A stretch of 64,000 nucleotides of DNA from Dallia pectoralis (lineage: Eukaryota; Chordata; Actinopteri; Esociformes; Umbridae): positions 4,354,888 to 4,418,887 of the forward strand of contig CM055748.1 of assembly GCA_029465975.1 (NCBI GenBank), in the 5' to 3' direction. The position numbers were made by a program, and so were the translations under genes. Within the stretch, counting starts at the first letter, position 1. Each line of letters starts with the position of its first letter. The notes under the pieces are model-generated. The model was not told the origin of the DNA, ran no database searches, and saw only the letters and a program-made list of their open reading frames with translations. Shown one piece after another: positions 24,232 to 35,260 of this stretch.

Positions 24232-27200
24232 TCATTCTAACATTACACTGTGTGTTTCAGAAGCGGGAGGCATTTTGTCAGCTGCTGCAGCTGATGAAGA
24301 ACAAACATTCCAACCAGGACGAGCCAGACATGATCTCAATCTTTATAGGAACCTGGAACATGGGTGAGTAGTGCCAACACACACACACCTTACGTGTTAA
24401 CTATTCTGGTATCATATAAACGTGATGTTTCTTGCTGCGTGTGCGTGTGTGTGTGTTGTAGGCTCTGTGCCTTCCCCCAAGCTGGTGGGATCTTGGGTGC
24501 TGTGTCGGGGACTGGGAAAAACCCTAGACGAGATGACCGTGACCATTCCACATGACCTCTATGTGTTCGGAACGCAGGAGAACTCCGTGTGCGACCGCGA
24601 GTGGGTCGACTCGCTCCGCGCCGCGCTCAAAGAACACACCGAACTGGATTACAAACCGGTGAGGAGAATAAGGCAGCCTAGGAGAGTGAGAGAGGGAGAC
24701 GTTTTGAAAACTAGAAAACATCTACAATACATTTACAATCTCTTGTTGGAATGTTCAAGGTCTGAGGTCATATTTCATAAAGGAAGTAGGAGATGCAGAC
24801 ATTATTATTCTCCAGGAGACTCACTTGCTTGTAGCCCTATCCAATTAGGATAATTCCAACTAGCGTGAAGGGTTGACATACGCGTGACTCTCCGATCTCC
24901 TGCGTTCTAGATTGCGGTCCAGACTCTGTGGAACATCAAGATATCGGTGTTGGTTAAACCAGAACATGAGAACCGAATCAGTCACGTGGGAGTGTCCAGT
25001 GTTAAAACTGGTATCGCCAACACGTTGGGTAAGAACGTTATTCACACACACACACACATTTACAAACGATTCACAACATTCATGTGGTGTGTTTGTGTTT
25101 TCTTTTTAGGTAATAAAGGGGCTGTGGGGGTGTCTTTCATGTTCAACGGGACCTCCTTTGGATTTGTCAACTGTCATCTGACGTCCGGCAATGAAAAGAT
25201 CAGCCGGTATACAGACAGAAGCACATTCTATTGTTCGCCGGGACCCTATCGTTACTTGACATCGGTTTGACTGGACCGTGTACCTTTAACCCGTACTTGA
25301 CCTCTGACCCCTGCAGGAGAAACCAGAACTACCTGGATATCCTTCGTCAGCTCTCTCTGGGCGACAAGCAGCTGAGCTCGTTTGACATCTCCCTGCGCTT
25401 CACACACCTCTTCTGGCTGGGCGACCTCAATTACCGGCTGGACATGGATATACAGGTAGACGGGCGCAGACGCAGAGCGAGCGAGCGCGTGCACGCTCAC
25501 AAAAGGGCGCGTTTTGCTCACTCTGACCCTCTCACAAATCCAGGAGATCCTGAACTACATCAACAGGAAAGAGTTTGACCCTCTCCTGAAGGTGGACCAG
25601 CTTAACCTGGAGAGAGAGAAGAACAAGGTGTTCCTGCGCTTCGGTCGGTATCACACACACACACACTTCTTTCCATCTGTAGCGATGCGCTCGGCTGACT
25701 TCTGTGAAAGACCACATAAAAGGTGTTTGTGGTCATGTGGCTGGTTGGTTCCCTGTTTTAGTGGGACCACATAAAAGGTGTTTTTTGTGGTCATGTGTTT
25801 TGTTGGTTCCCTGTTTTAGCAGAGGAAGAAATCTCCTATCCTCCCACATACCGTTATGAACGAGGTTCGAGGGACACGTACGTGTGGCAGAAACAGAAGG
25901 CTACGGGGGTATGTATACTCACACTCGCACACAGACACAGAACGATTAAAACATCTGTTCACTCTCGCATCTCCCACATTATCTGCCGTCTTTCTTTCAG
26001 TGTGTGTCTCTTTCTCTGTTTCTTTATCTATGTCTCTGGCTCTCTCTCTATATTTTTTACTCAATGTCTCTCTCTCATTTAAGATGCGGACTAATGTCCC
26101 TTCCTGGTGTGACAGGATCCTGTGGAAGTCATATCCAGAGACGCATATGGTCTGTAACTCCTATGGTAAGACCCTGTTAGCCGCATCATAAGCCACTCAT
26201 TGACGTTTCAGTTGTCTTAGGCCCCTCCCACTGGCTTAATTGACTGGATTCATTTGTGGTTCTCTGAGGGGTGCAGTGGCTATTAGTCATTGGTTTCACA
26301 GTACAGACGTAGGAATTTGAATCCCAGTTGCAACATACCTACAGTTCTAAGAGGGTCCAGCAGAGGGCAGCACAAATTGAGTCACACCGAGTGGACAGGT
26401 GAATGTCGAACCCGGCTGCCTTGTCTCATCACTCTCTAGCGACTCCTTTTGGTGGGTCAGGCACCTGCAAGGTAAATAGTGGTCGTCTACCTGGGAAATG
26501 CCTTCGTTTCCTAAGTGGGTTGACAGAACGTGGTTGAGTGGGCGGTGTGAGAAACAGAATGGCTTTGGTGAAATGCGCCTCAAACGGAGACGTGTCCGGC
26601 TCTTTGACTCTCCCGGATCTGCTGCAGCATTGTTTTGAGGAGTCGAGGCCATAACGAGTGTGACATTTGATTAATAGGTGCATAAATGGAAATGTCAGAA
26701 GTTGCCGAAACAACCGCACAACAAAAAGTTGCAATGCACAACATCCTCACTCGTATTCTCAGACCCGGCCAGGTCAAAGTTCATGAATGTTGTCACATGT
26801 TCAACACCAACGGGGTTGCAGAGCTGCGGTTGCGCCTGTCCACTTTTAAAGATTTTTGTATTTCCCTGGTACACAAAGGACAAAAAAGGGTATTGGCGTC
26901 ATGGTTAATGAAATGTCTTTCCTCAGGCTGTACGGATGATATCGTGACCAGTGACCACTCCCCCGTGTTCGCCACTTTCGAAGTCGGGGTCACATCACAG
27001 TTTGTCTCCAAGAAAGGTGCGTCCGCTGTCTACCGTTGTTTTTTTATGACGCCACCGAGGCTGGGGTTTGTAACGACGTACTTCTCCCTGACCCGGGTTC
27101 TCCAGGTCTCCCTAAGACATCCGAACAGGCCTATATTGAATTTGAGAGCATCGAAGCTATAGTGAAGACTGCCAGCAGAACCAAGTTCTTCATCGAGTTC

Positions 27201-27854
27201 TACTCTACATGCCTAGAAGGTGAGATCCACACACACACCAGTTGCTGTTTTAATGGGGTAAAGAAGACTTCTGTAAAGGTACCATGCTGTTATGACACCC
27301 GAACCCGGGGATATTGGGTAAGGCTTGATAACGCATTCTTCTCATTCTCTCAAGCCATCTCTGTCGTTCTCTTTTTCACTGTAGAGTTTAAGAAGAGTTA
27401 TGAGAACGACAGCCAGAGCAGTGACAACGTGAACTTCCTCCGTGTGGGCTGGTCCAATAAGCAGCTGACGACGCTTAAGCCCCTCCTCTCAGAGATAGAA
27501 TACCTCCAGGACCAACACCTGCTGCTGACCGTCAAGTCCCTAGATGGATACGAGTCCTTTGGTACGAGAGGCTGTGTGTGTGTGTGTCCGTGTGTGAGTG
27601 TGTGTGTGCGGTTGCGTTCGTGTGTCTCGTCTACATTAGCGTGCCTTCGACTTAATGTGTGTGTTCTATACGGTGTCGTGTTTTCCCCTCAGGAGAGTGT
27701 GTGCTGGCTCTGAAGTCCATGATTGGCAGTACAGCCCAGCAGTTTCACACCTACCTTTCTCACAGAGGGGAGGAGACAGGCAACATCCGGGGGTCCATGA
27801 GGGTGCGCGTGCCTGCTGAGAGGATGGGCACCAGGGAGAGGCTCTATGGTAATC

Positions 27855-27894
<40 letters not shown>

Positions 27895-29636
27895 TTCAGG
27901 AGTAAAGATGCGTGGTGTTTGTCTGTTCTGTAGAATGGATCAGTGTGGATAAGGACGAGACGGGCGGTCCTAAAGGCAGGTCCACCCTGCCCCCCAGAAC
28001 AGGACACGACTACGTCAAGTTAGTACCCACCCCCAATGCCCTCCGCCACCCCCCACACCATCACCCTCCCCCCACGCCCTCCACCAAAGCAGCTGAAACT
28101 CGCCGAGTCTGTTTCCCAGTGTTTCCGCTGTGTGTTTTTACCCAAGTTCCTTCTCGTTCCGCAGGCCGCCGTTGACGCGCAAACACGTGGGGGCGGAGCT
28201 TGGGAAGGTGAGCGAGGAGGCGGAGAGGAGCGGCAAGGAGGAGGGGACTACCATCAGGTAATACAAACGCACTCACACGCTCACTCGCTCACTCACAGGT
28301 TGTTCACACACTCCTCCCTCTCTCTCCGTGTGTGTATTCCAGGGCTAAGCAGGACGCCGCTGAGGTCGACCCGTCCGCCTGTAAGAACAACAGCTACAAT
28401 AACCCCGCCTACTACATCCTGGAGGGGGTTCCTAACCAATCGGCCGCAGCCCTATCCTCGGAGCTCCTCCCCTCCCCTTGCTCCCCACCAGCCGGCAAGA
28501 CCGCGTCCTTTGGAGGGGGCCGGGGGAAGCCCCCGCCTGGGCCCTCGCAGCCCCGTCGACACACGCCTGGTCAGCCTGTCCGCGCTATCAGCGAGGAGGG
28601 TTCGTCGGAGGAGGACGGGAGCGCCGCGGCTGTTGGGGCGGCGGCGCAGGCGGGGGCCACTCTAAACCGACCTCCTCCGGACTTTCCTCCTCCCCCCCTC
28701 CCCAAAGGAGCCCTGGAGACGGCGGACACGTCCCATCCGAAACCTCGCCCCCTCTACCCCGACCTGGCCGAGGTGAAGATCCCCGCAGCCAATCCTGGCC
28801 CTGCCTTCTGCCTAGGGGAGGGCTTTAGGAGGGGAGGGGGAGGTGCCGGGGGTCTTGACGACCAGTCGTGTTCAGTGCTGCAGATGGCCAAGACGCTGAG
28901 CGAGAGCGAGTACTCTCCAACCCCGCGTGCTCCCTCTGCGCCTCCACACTTTAGAGTTCAGGGCTTGGGGTCCGGAGACGCCTGTCGTACCTTCCCTCCT
29001 CGCGCCCCCATCACCGAGGTCATCGCCGAAGATCTGCCAGAGGAGGTGTGTCCGTACTAGAATGTTCCTGTTCTAATAGTTTAGGACCAAAGATCTGTCA
29101 AACATACGTAAACGCACATACTGGACATTTTGTAGCATTGATGAAACAATGTTCCCTAAACCTTACCTTGACCCTCAACTTAACTCAACTTAAGCCTAAA
29201 CACGATCTTGCCCCTGACGCCTTAACCTTTAATATCTTTCTTGGTAAGGCTTATTGTACGAACGTGTGTGTCCTTGTTAGAGATATGTTGTTATTTAGGT
29301 GTGTTTGTGTTTCTGTAGGCGCGGTGGAGTAGCAGCAGTTTGTCACTCTCTGTGGGGGAGTCGTCTGTGGGGGAGTGGCTACTGAAACTTGGCCTGGAAC
29401 GTTATGAGGAGGGACTCCTCCACAATGGCTGGGACGACCTGGAGTTCCTCAGGTAGACACGACCACCAGTCTGAAAAGAGTTATCATGAAACACACCCCT
29501 TCCTGAGTCTTATCCACTCCGCTTCCTCCTTCGCAGTGACATCACAGAGGAGGACCTGGAAGAGGCGGGGGTTCTAGATCCCGCCCACAAGCGGATTCTG
29601 CTGGAGAGCCTGAAAGAGCAGGCGCAACAGAAGTGA
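10289..29636 (+). CDS. inppl1: SHIP2, SH2-domain inositol polyphosphate 5-phosphatase
   Basis: Removes the 5-phosphate of PI(3,4,5)P3 to give PI(3,4)P2, damping insulin/PI3K signalling and acting in endocytosis and actin control. Coding exons: 10289-10464, 14085-14148, 14557-14701, 15484-15571, 17618-17796, 17870-17960, 20099-20188, 20593-20688, 23549-23699, 23834-23940, 24261-24363, 24462-24658, 24911-25028, 25110-25206, 25317-25455, 25544-25643, 25820-25908, 26084-26165, 26927-27016, 27106-27219, 27385-27561, 27693-27848, 27934-28018, 28165-28257, 28343-29045, 29319-29452, 29537-29636. They total 3764 bp, about 1254 residues; as I recall, human SHIP2 has 1258. SH2 domain: WYHRDLSRAAAEELLARAG, with the phosphotyrosine-binding Arg in FLVRDSES. 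5-phosphatase: GTWNMGS, GTQENSV, VNCHLTSGNEK, GDLNYRLDMD, PSWCDRILWKS, SDHSPVF. Then a C2-like region (EFYSTCLE, YLQDQHLLLTVKS), an NPAY motif in NNPAYYILEGV, a proline-rich tail (PPPDFPPPPLP), and a SAM domain (LGLERYEEGLLHNGWDDLEF, ITEEDLEEAGV). Phases agree at every junction except exon 4 to exon 5, where one base is unaccounted for; a small exon may be missing there. Confidence 0.97.
10776..10873. repeat. 25 bp tandem repeat, about 4 copies
   Basis: Unit resembles GTTATGCTTGTCTACATTCA plus ATGTAG, with C/T and A/G variants between copies. It lies in inppl1 intron 1. Confidence 0.9.
12330..13095. repeat. Composite minisatellite with embedded (AC)n, 11 units of about 60-77 bp
   Basis: Each unit has a conserved core (CCTATCACTCACCCAGTGAC), a C-run, an (AC) tract of variable length and the end block ACCACACAACAGGTCGGGTC. 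Cores start near 12340, 12412, 12483, 12551, 12621, 12698, 12762, 12839, 12910, 12974 and 13042. Long His/Thr or Val/Cys open frames across it are by-products. In inppl1 intron 1. Confidence 0.95.
13791..13817. repeat. (GA)n microsatellite
   Basis: About 13 GA units in inppl1 intron 1. Confidence 0.9.
14932..15181. repeat. 25 bp minisatellite, about 10 copies
   Basis: Unit contains CTGGCCGTAAACCTAAACTC followed by AACCC or AACGC. Copies are nearly identical, with a shorter variant near 15100 (AACCCTGGCGG). In inppl1 intron 3. Confidence 0.93.
15789..16262 (+). mobile_element. 3' fragment of a LINE (non-LTR retrotransposon)
   Basis: The 5'-truncated end of a reverse-transcriptase ORF on the plus strand (15791-16228): FLRKVAGLSLRDRVRSSVIR, ERSQLRWFGHLVRMPPGRLP, GRPRTRWRDYISTLAWERLG, EVWGPLLELLPPRPDPG. 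This peptide is typical of the extreme C-terminus of abundant fish LINE polyproteins. It ends in GATAAGCGGTTGAAGATGAG followed by a (GATGA)n-like tail, which marks the 3' end of the insertion. The catalytic reverse transcriptase core is absent. Family (L2-like or RTE-like) not determined. In inppl1 intron 4. Confidence 0.78.
21660..22175 (+). mobile_element. Possible solo-LTR-like segment around the 33 bp minisatellite
   Basis: A TATA-like motif (GGATTATATAAAAG, about 21740-21753) and an AATAAAG signal about 390 bases downstream (near 22145) flank the minisatellite, as in an LTR with promoter and polyadenylation signal. I could not find clear TG...CA ends or a target-site duplication, and no retroelement ORF is present. 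Low certainty; it could be chance. Confidence 0.25.
21780..22055. repeat. 33 bp minisatellite, about 8 copies
   Basis: Unit contains GGCAGCATGGTAGAGGAGGT followed by TCTGTGAGGAACA; only the first copies vary (GGGACG for GGAACA). Because 33 is a multiple of 3, an 11-residue periodic frame is open on both strands, but no other coding evidence exists. In inppl1 intron 8. Confidence 0.95.
25706..25819 (+). repeat. Tandem duplication of the inppl1 intron 16 branch/acceptor region
   Basis: A segment of about 58 bp occurs twice in tandem: ACCACATAAAAGGTGTTT, then GTGGTCATGTG, then TTGGTTCCCTGTTTTAG. The two copies end in AG at 25760-25761 and 25818-25819. The second is the splice acceptor that keeps the frame into AEEEIS of exon 17. 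Confidence 0.9.
26262..26335 (+). repeat. Possible degraded tRNA-derived SINE head
   Basis: Contains an A-box-like TGGCTATTAGT and, about 40 bases later, a B-box-like GAATTTGAATCCC. No clear tail. Intron 18 of inppl1. Weak. Confidence 0.3.
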
Positions 29637-31170
29637 GCTGATCCGGCCTGAACTAGTCCATACTGGGCCAAACCCATCTAAACTGAGCTGAACAATCTAT
29701 GCCAGACAGATATTGCACTCAATTTGTCAAACAGATTTGTTAAACGTCCTTTTTTAAAGACGGTAATTGTGTCAGTGTAAAGGTGGCTACTGCGTTAGCC
29801 AGACTTATTTAAACAGTAGAAAGATTTTTAGTCTTATGTTAAACATCACTACACGGACCTGCCAAACCCCTACTTGTCCGAAACCCCCAAACCTTTTCCT
29901 GAGAAATGAGTCTGCTCTCGGAAGGAGGCAAACCTGTGGTGACACATGAAAATTACTGAAAGGCTGAGGGAAACTCAAAAGGGAATTCTGGGAGCAAGGT
30001 ATTCAACTGGGAACATGAGAACACAGTCCGCTTACCAAGTACCATTGCTGTGCTTCTAGGCAAATGGTACTGTTTAGAAAAAATATTAATTGAATGATTT
30101 TTAAAAAGCAATGATGGTTTAACTACCAGAAATGCAGTTATCAAAGTAACATGCATATAACAGACGTCAAAGTTTAGCGTGTGAAAGTTGTCTGAGCTCA
30201 GGAATGATATACGACTACCGGTAGTTATTACAAAATGAGTACTGTTTTATGGTCGTATTGACTAGACTTTATTCATGGATGGAGAGCTTTTCTTTGGTAA
30301 CATCACTCGCATTGCTTCAGCCTTGGACAGTGCCATGCTGAAACTAAGTTTAGTCTTTGTTTTTATTCTGCTCCTCAAAAGGAGTATTGAATCGTTCGTG
30401 TTGTCTGTCGTGTACGTGTTTGTAAGTTTCTTGAGATAAAGGGAATGCAGCGGACTGAGCCAGCAAATTTCCTCTGTGTGACTGATCCTGTTCTCGACCC
30501 CTTTAAAACAGTATGTTGTTGTATTTTTGTTGTATTCTGCCCCCGGGGTCCCAGGACCCTCCTTCATCCGTTTGCACAAACTTCAGTACCCCCATTTTGT
30601 TATTGTACTAATTTGCGTATAACTGGACCGGAGGGAATGAGGAAATTGTGGACATTTCAGCCAACACAGCGGGACCCCAGGATCCATAGCGAAAACACTG
30701 CCACATATCACAGGCTGCTGGTCGCTCATTTCACCACTTGATGGTGCTGTTGTCCTATCAACCTCAGTATGCACAAAGGTGAAAAAACGGAAGACACCAA
30801 GTTCATATCTTTTATTTGTAACATTATACTGTAACGTTGACATGTGTTTCATGTAAATGTATATGTTTACGCACAATAAGTGGAACCAGGAGAGATGTGA
30901 GTGAACTACGTTTTTATCTGTAGCCGTCAGCAGTTCTACTGCATAGTATGAAGTAGCTTTATCCCATTCCCTGGTGCCAAGTATCTACCAGGGACTGTTG
31001 CCCAGTGCGTTTCCCCCCAGCCACGTCCAACCTGCCTGGCCAAGCCTTGCCTTAACCATAAAGCGCTGACATCCTCTCTGAGTAATTAGTTGTACAGAAT
31101 GTCTCCGTCTCCAGACTTGTGCTGTAACTGTGTAACCGTTGACCTCCTGTTGTCTGTTGGGTCAGTCGCT

Positions 31171-31176
31171 AATAAA
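31171..31176 (+). terminator. Likely inppl1 polyadenylation signal
   Basis: AATAAA in GCTAATAAAAACTAAT about 1.5 kb after the stop codon, followed by GT-rich sequence (GCCGTTTGCGTATCGTGACT) that can act as a downstream element. Confidence 0.5.
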
Positions 31177-31919
31177 AACTAATATTTAATCTGTAAACGC
31201 CGTTTGCGTATCGTGACTCTGTAACTTGCGAAGATGCTTGTGTTTCCAACCGCAAGACCAATATAAGTTGAATATAAATAAAAAATCACCTTTATTTTTC
31301 AGGCTAATGCAACACACAAACTGTATCGTACAGCTACACATAATTAAAACCGAAACGAGCTCCAGTTTTCAGTGCTATGGTCTGCTCCAGCTCTCTATGG
31401 CTACGTTTTTACAATGACTACGAAACATGAGAGCTGTGTATTTTTACACGCCGTCCACGTTGGTGTTGGGAGTAGACTGGCCACTCGTATGCTCTTTGTG
31501 AGGCCCTTTCAGAGTGTGTGTTTGTGTGTAAATTAGACTGATGCTCAGGTGATCTGTGAATTCACTTGAATGGTGCCTTGGCCGGTTTCTCGGCCTCCCA
31601 ATAATGTTCACAGGGAAACTCACAACGACATTGTTTATAGGTTCAAGCAGTGATTTTATAGTGTAGATTTATTTGACAGAATATTACAGCAGCTCTATAA
31701 CCCTTCACACGACTGCTAAAAAACCTTCCCTTTAAATAACCTCAGGATAAAATGGTCTGTGAGCTGAGAGATGCGCTCTTTGGACGCCTTAAAGCAACGT
31801 GGAGGGCAGGGAAAAACACTAAACTAATATTTATATTACTATTTACAAATCATTTTCAATTACAACATTTTGATATCTGTCTTTAAAAGGGTCTACTGCT
31901 TCTGGTGACACAATGACAC

Positions 31920-31925
31920 TTTATT
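31920..31925 (-). terminator. Candidate phox2a polyadenylation signal
   Basis: AATAAA on the minus strand (TTTATT on plus), about 0.9 kb beyond the phox2a stop. A second candidate lies near 31668. Confidence 0.4.
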
Positions 31926-32843
31926 GTTACTCCATAATTTTCTCATCAATAAATAAACCCACCACAAGTACAGTTGTCTTGGGGACTGTCACAAACCTCA
32001 AATGATGCTTGGGTACGAGGTCTGTTGTCTTATTCAGTAACAATGGCCGACCACCGGATCCAGTGCTGTTCAAGTCATGGCTAGAGAAAGTCTTGCTAAC
32101 TTTTCCTGTTTCCCTTCACTGAACTATTTAACCGTTTCTCTCCTTTCCTCGGTCGGTCAGGATAGCAGTCCTCTAATGGATCGGGCAGAGGAATATGACC
32201 AATGTGAGATGTTTGAGCTGGTCCGGCGGAAATGACAGTTGACAGTTGGAACTCTCTCAGGGGATCACTGTTGCCGGGCGGTGAGGCTTTGAGGAGGGGC
32301 CTGGACTGGCCTGTCAGGAGGATAATTGGATTCCGGGGGGTTCCTTGCTCTCTGCCAGTGGTTTAAAGGAAGGAAGTTGTGCTTGCTGTTAACAGTTTGG
32401 GGTTTTGTCCCCGTGATTCTCCCAAGGGAGATTGGCTATTTACCTTTGCCCTGGCTGGCTCACATACCAGACACAGGGCCCAGGAGGAGCTACTGTAACC
32501 AAGTGCATGACAATGTCTCCTAATGCTTTTTGTGTTGTTTTGTGAGTGGGTGGGGGCGGGGGGGGACTGACTATGTGTATCTTTGTTGGAGTTGGACATA
32601 CAGAACAACTAACACACACACACACTCCTTGTATGAGATGCATGTAACACACTTCAAACAAACACTCATGCACCCTGACTTGTTGCAACTGGCAGCTAAA
32701 GTCCAGGTGGTAATAAATTAAAGGGTTCATCCCCTCCTGAAGCAGAAGGCAGAGGGGAAAGGGGAGGAAAGATATAGTTATACTGGAGATGTCTGCTCCA
32801 TGTCTTTATCATCTAGAACGAAGAGCATTGTGGGTCTCTCTCT

Positions 32844-35185
32844 CTAGAACAGGTTAGTCTTCAGGGCGTTGGGTTTCCGGTGGAAGGAGGAGAGCACGCC
32901 GGCGAAAGGCCCTGTCATACTGTCTGCTGGCTGCCAGGCCTTCATCAGCTCAGGAGCCTGGGCTGCGGGTTGGGCCATGCCCTGGTTTGTAGGGCCTAGA
33001 CTGGGCCAGCCAGGGGGTTTGAGCCCCTGGAGGACGGGGGAACTGGAGGTGTTAGAGTAGCCGCCGTTAGGGGCGGGGCTGGGGCTGAGACTGGCTGGGC
33101 TACCCATGTTCCCATTGGCTGAGCCAGGCAGCGAGGCAGTGCTGTCAGGGGTTGGACTGCAGGTGGACTCCTTTGATTCGTCATCGTCTGAGGAAGACCT
33201 AGGTTCGCCCTTTTTCCCACCGTTACTTCCGTTATTCCCTCCTGAGCCCCCAGTCCCGTTGCCTGATTTAGAGTTGGCCGCACGCTCCACCTTGCGGAAC
33301 TTAGCCCGTCGGTTCTGAAACCACACCTGGGACAGAAAGACATACGTGTGTCGTTTAGTCCAATTCAACCGTATTATCACACAACATGAAAAACAGCAGC
33401 AACAAAATAAACACGTAGGACATATTAATGTATGTTGGTCAGTATTGTGAAAAAAGGGGACAAAAAACCTGCATGCATTTTTCCCCCCAGTACTTACCTT
33501 ACAGATATAACAATTTTGTTGATAGCCTCGATCAATATTGACAGTGAATTTTAAAATGGCACCAATGCACTCACCTGCACACGCGCCTCGGTGAGGTCGA
33601 TCTTCAGGGCAAGCTCCTCGCGCGTGTAAATGTCCGGGTAGTGGGTCTCGGCGAACACGCGCTCCAGCTCTTTCAGCTGTGAGCTGGTGAAGGTGGTCCG
33701 TATGCGCCGCTGCTTCCGCTTCTCGTTTAAACCGGACGGGTCCGAGAAGAACTTATACGGAACTGTGGAATTAACCAGTCACAATAAGACAACATCATCT
33801 ATTTGAATCGACGAAGAAATCTGACAGCAGATTTTGATAGGCTATATATTTTATGGACTTGCTTTACTCCCGACTACAGTCGATGTTGAATTATTGGTGT
33901 CCTGAATAATTTAGTTTTTAATTGACTAAGGTAATTCAAATATAGCCTATGCATTTTTTTAATAAACGTATTTACATTGATGTTTCTATTTTGTTTCAGT
34001 CTATGGCATAATAGTCCCACATTTTGAAAATAATCCTAGTAATAGACCATGTCATGTGTAGTTATTGTATAATTATACAACACTTATTATAGCGGAACAA
34101 AATGTTAAATAATTATACAATTTAATATTACTCCACCTAAATATCTTACAGCAGAATGTGAATAAAATGTTATAATGAAATACATTATTTTGTATGTAAT
34201 GTTTTATTTATATACCCTGATTATTCCAGAATGCAATCCTGGAATAAATAAATAAATGTTTTTCCCCATGCAAAGCACGAGAGAATTCATTTAATGATCT
34301 ATGTTTTCATTCGATTCGAAAAAAATTGTTAACTAAAAAATGTGAGATAATTCGTTTGATCAGGATATAATCAGTAAATTTGCGTTGACGAAGGAAACAT
34401 GCACGCAATCGAATGAAGGTGCCTTCATGCAGTTTTTGTATTCAACATTTATAAAAGTTTTAACATTCAAACATGAGCTAAGTTATTTAGTCATGATGGA
34501 AATGTAATCAATATAATCATATAATCGAGTAGTATAAGAAAGGAAATGTTAATGTTATGGAAATTGTTATAAAATTGATTAGGAAAATTACAAATGAGAT
34601 CTTCGGTCATGTAACGACTGTCTCCCTGATTGAATTACTCGCATGGCCACGTACACAATAATTATATATTTGAACCACCATTCACTTATGGCATCTGTCA
34701 ATAAAAAACGAATATTTATGACTTCTGTTTATTGTGTTTTCGTTTATTTAACGAATGCATTTCCTGGATTAGTTTGCAAAAACGCATTGCATGTCGTTTT
34801 CTCGTGTACATTTCCAATAAAATCACACACTTTATCCACAGACTGTATCATCCCCAGAAATAATTAGAAACTGGAGATGTAAAACTGTGATGAACAATTA
34901 TCTACCTGATTGCCAGTGCATGTCCCACTTTACCCGCTGCCATGCATACTGTATACTCTTACCTGTGGAGTAAGGTGTGGGCTGGTGCTCCCGCAGAGCG
35001 CCCAGTGTGCAGCTGGCGGTGCTGAGAGGCGGGCAGCCCGGGTTCCCACCAAACCCCGTCCGGATCGGGTTGTACTGAAACGAGCTGGCCTGGCTGCACG
35101 AGCTGAAGTCCGCATAGGCCGACGCCTCCATGGCCGCCATGCACGAGTCATAGGAGTTCAGGTAGGAGTAATCCATCTTATACAT
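32844..35185 (-). CDS. phox2a: Paired-like homeobox 2A transcription factor
   Basis: Homeodomain factor that specifies noradrenergic, autonomic and oculomotor/trochlear neurons and activates dopamine beta-hydroxylase. Three exons on the minus strand: 35185-34963, 33762-33575 and 33326-32844, all with consensus splice sites and matching phase (ACA G / TT CCG; GTG CAG / GTG TGG), giving 297 residues. The N-terminus MYKMDYSYLNSYDSCMAAME matches Phox2 proteins. The start at 35185 (MYKMDY) is preferred because PHOX2B also begins MYKMEY; the start equivalent to human PHOX2A is at 35176. The homeodomain, about residues 90-149, is split at VQ/VWFQNRRAKFRK and looks intact. The C-terminus FAGVLSSFHRKPNALKTNLF is the PHOX2A tail and differs from PHOX2B. 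No long polyalanine tract is present; instead there is a Gly/Asn/Ser-rich linker (GTGGSGGNNGSNGG). Convergent with inppl1. Confidence 0.97.
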
Positions 35186-35222
35186 GGGGGCGCAAGAGCT
35201 GCCAACTCGAGGGCAAAACTGG

Positions 35223-35260
35223 ATGCAATTAACGTCTCGGGACTTGAGAGCAATTAAAAC
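35223..35260 (-). promoter_or_regulatory. Paired ATTA homeodomain sites just upstream of phox2a
   Basis: Identical GCAATTAA octamers at 35225-35232 and 35250-35257 on plus (TTAATTGC on the coding strand), spaced 25 bp and 40-75 bp upstream of the ATG. Phox2 and other paired-like homeodomains bind ATTA cores, so auto- or cross-regulation by Phox2b is a reasonable inference. Confidence 0.4.

Larger units (their letters stand above)
29637..32843. other. inppl1 3' UTR and convergent intergenic region to phox2a
   Basis: Non-coding sequence downstream of the inppl1 stop. AATAAA at 31171-31176 is the best inppl1 polyadenylation signal, giving a 3' UTR of about 1.5 kb. On the minus strand, AATAAA signals at 31920-31925 and near 31668 could end phox2a. 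The two genes are convergent and their transcript ends may be only about 0.5-0.7 kb apart. No further gene recognised. Confidence 0.6.
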
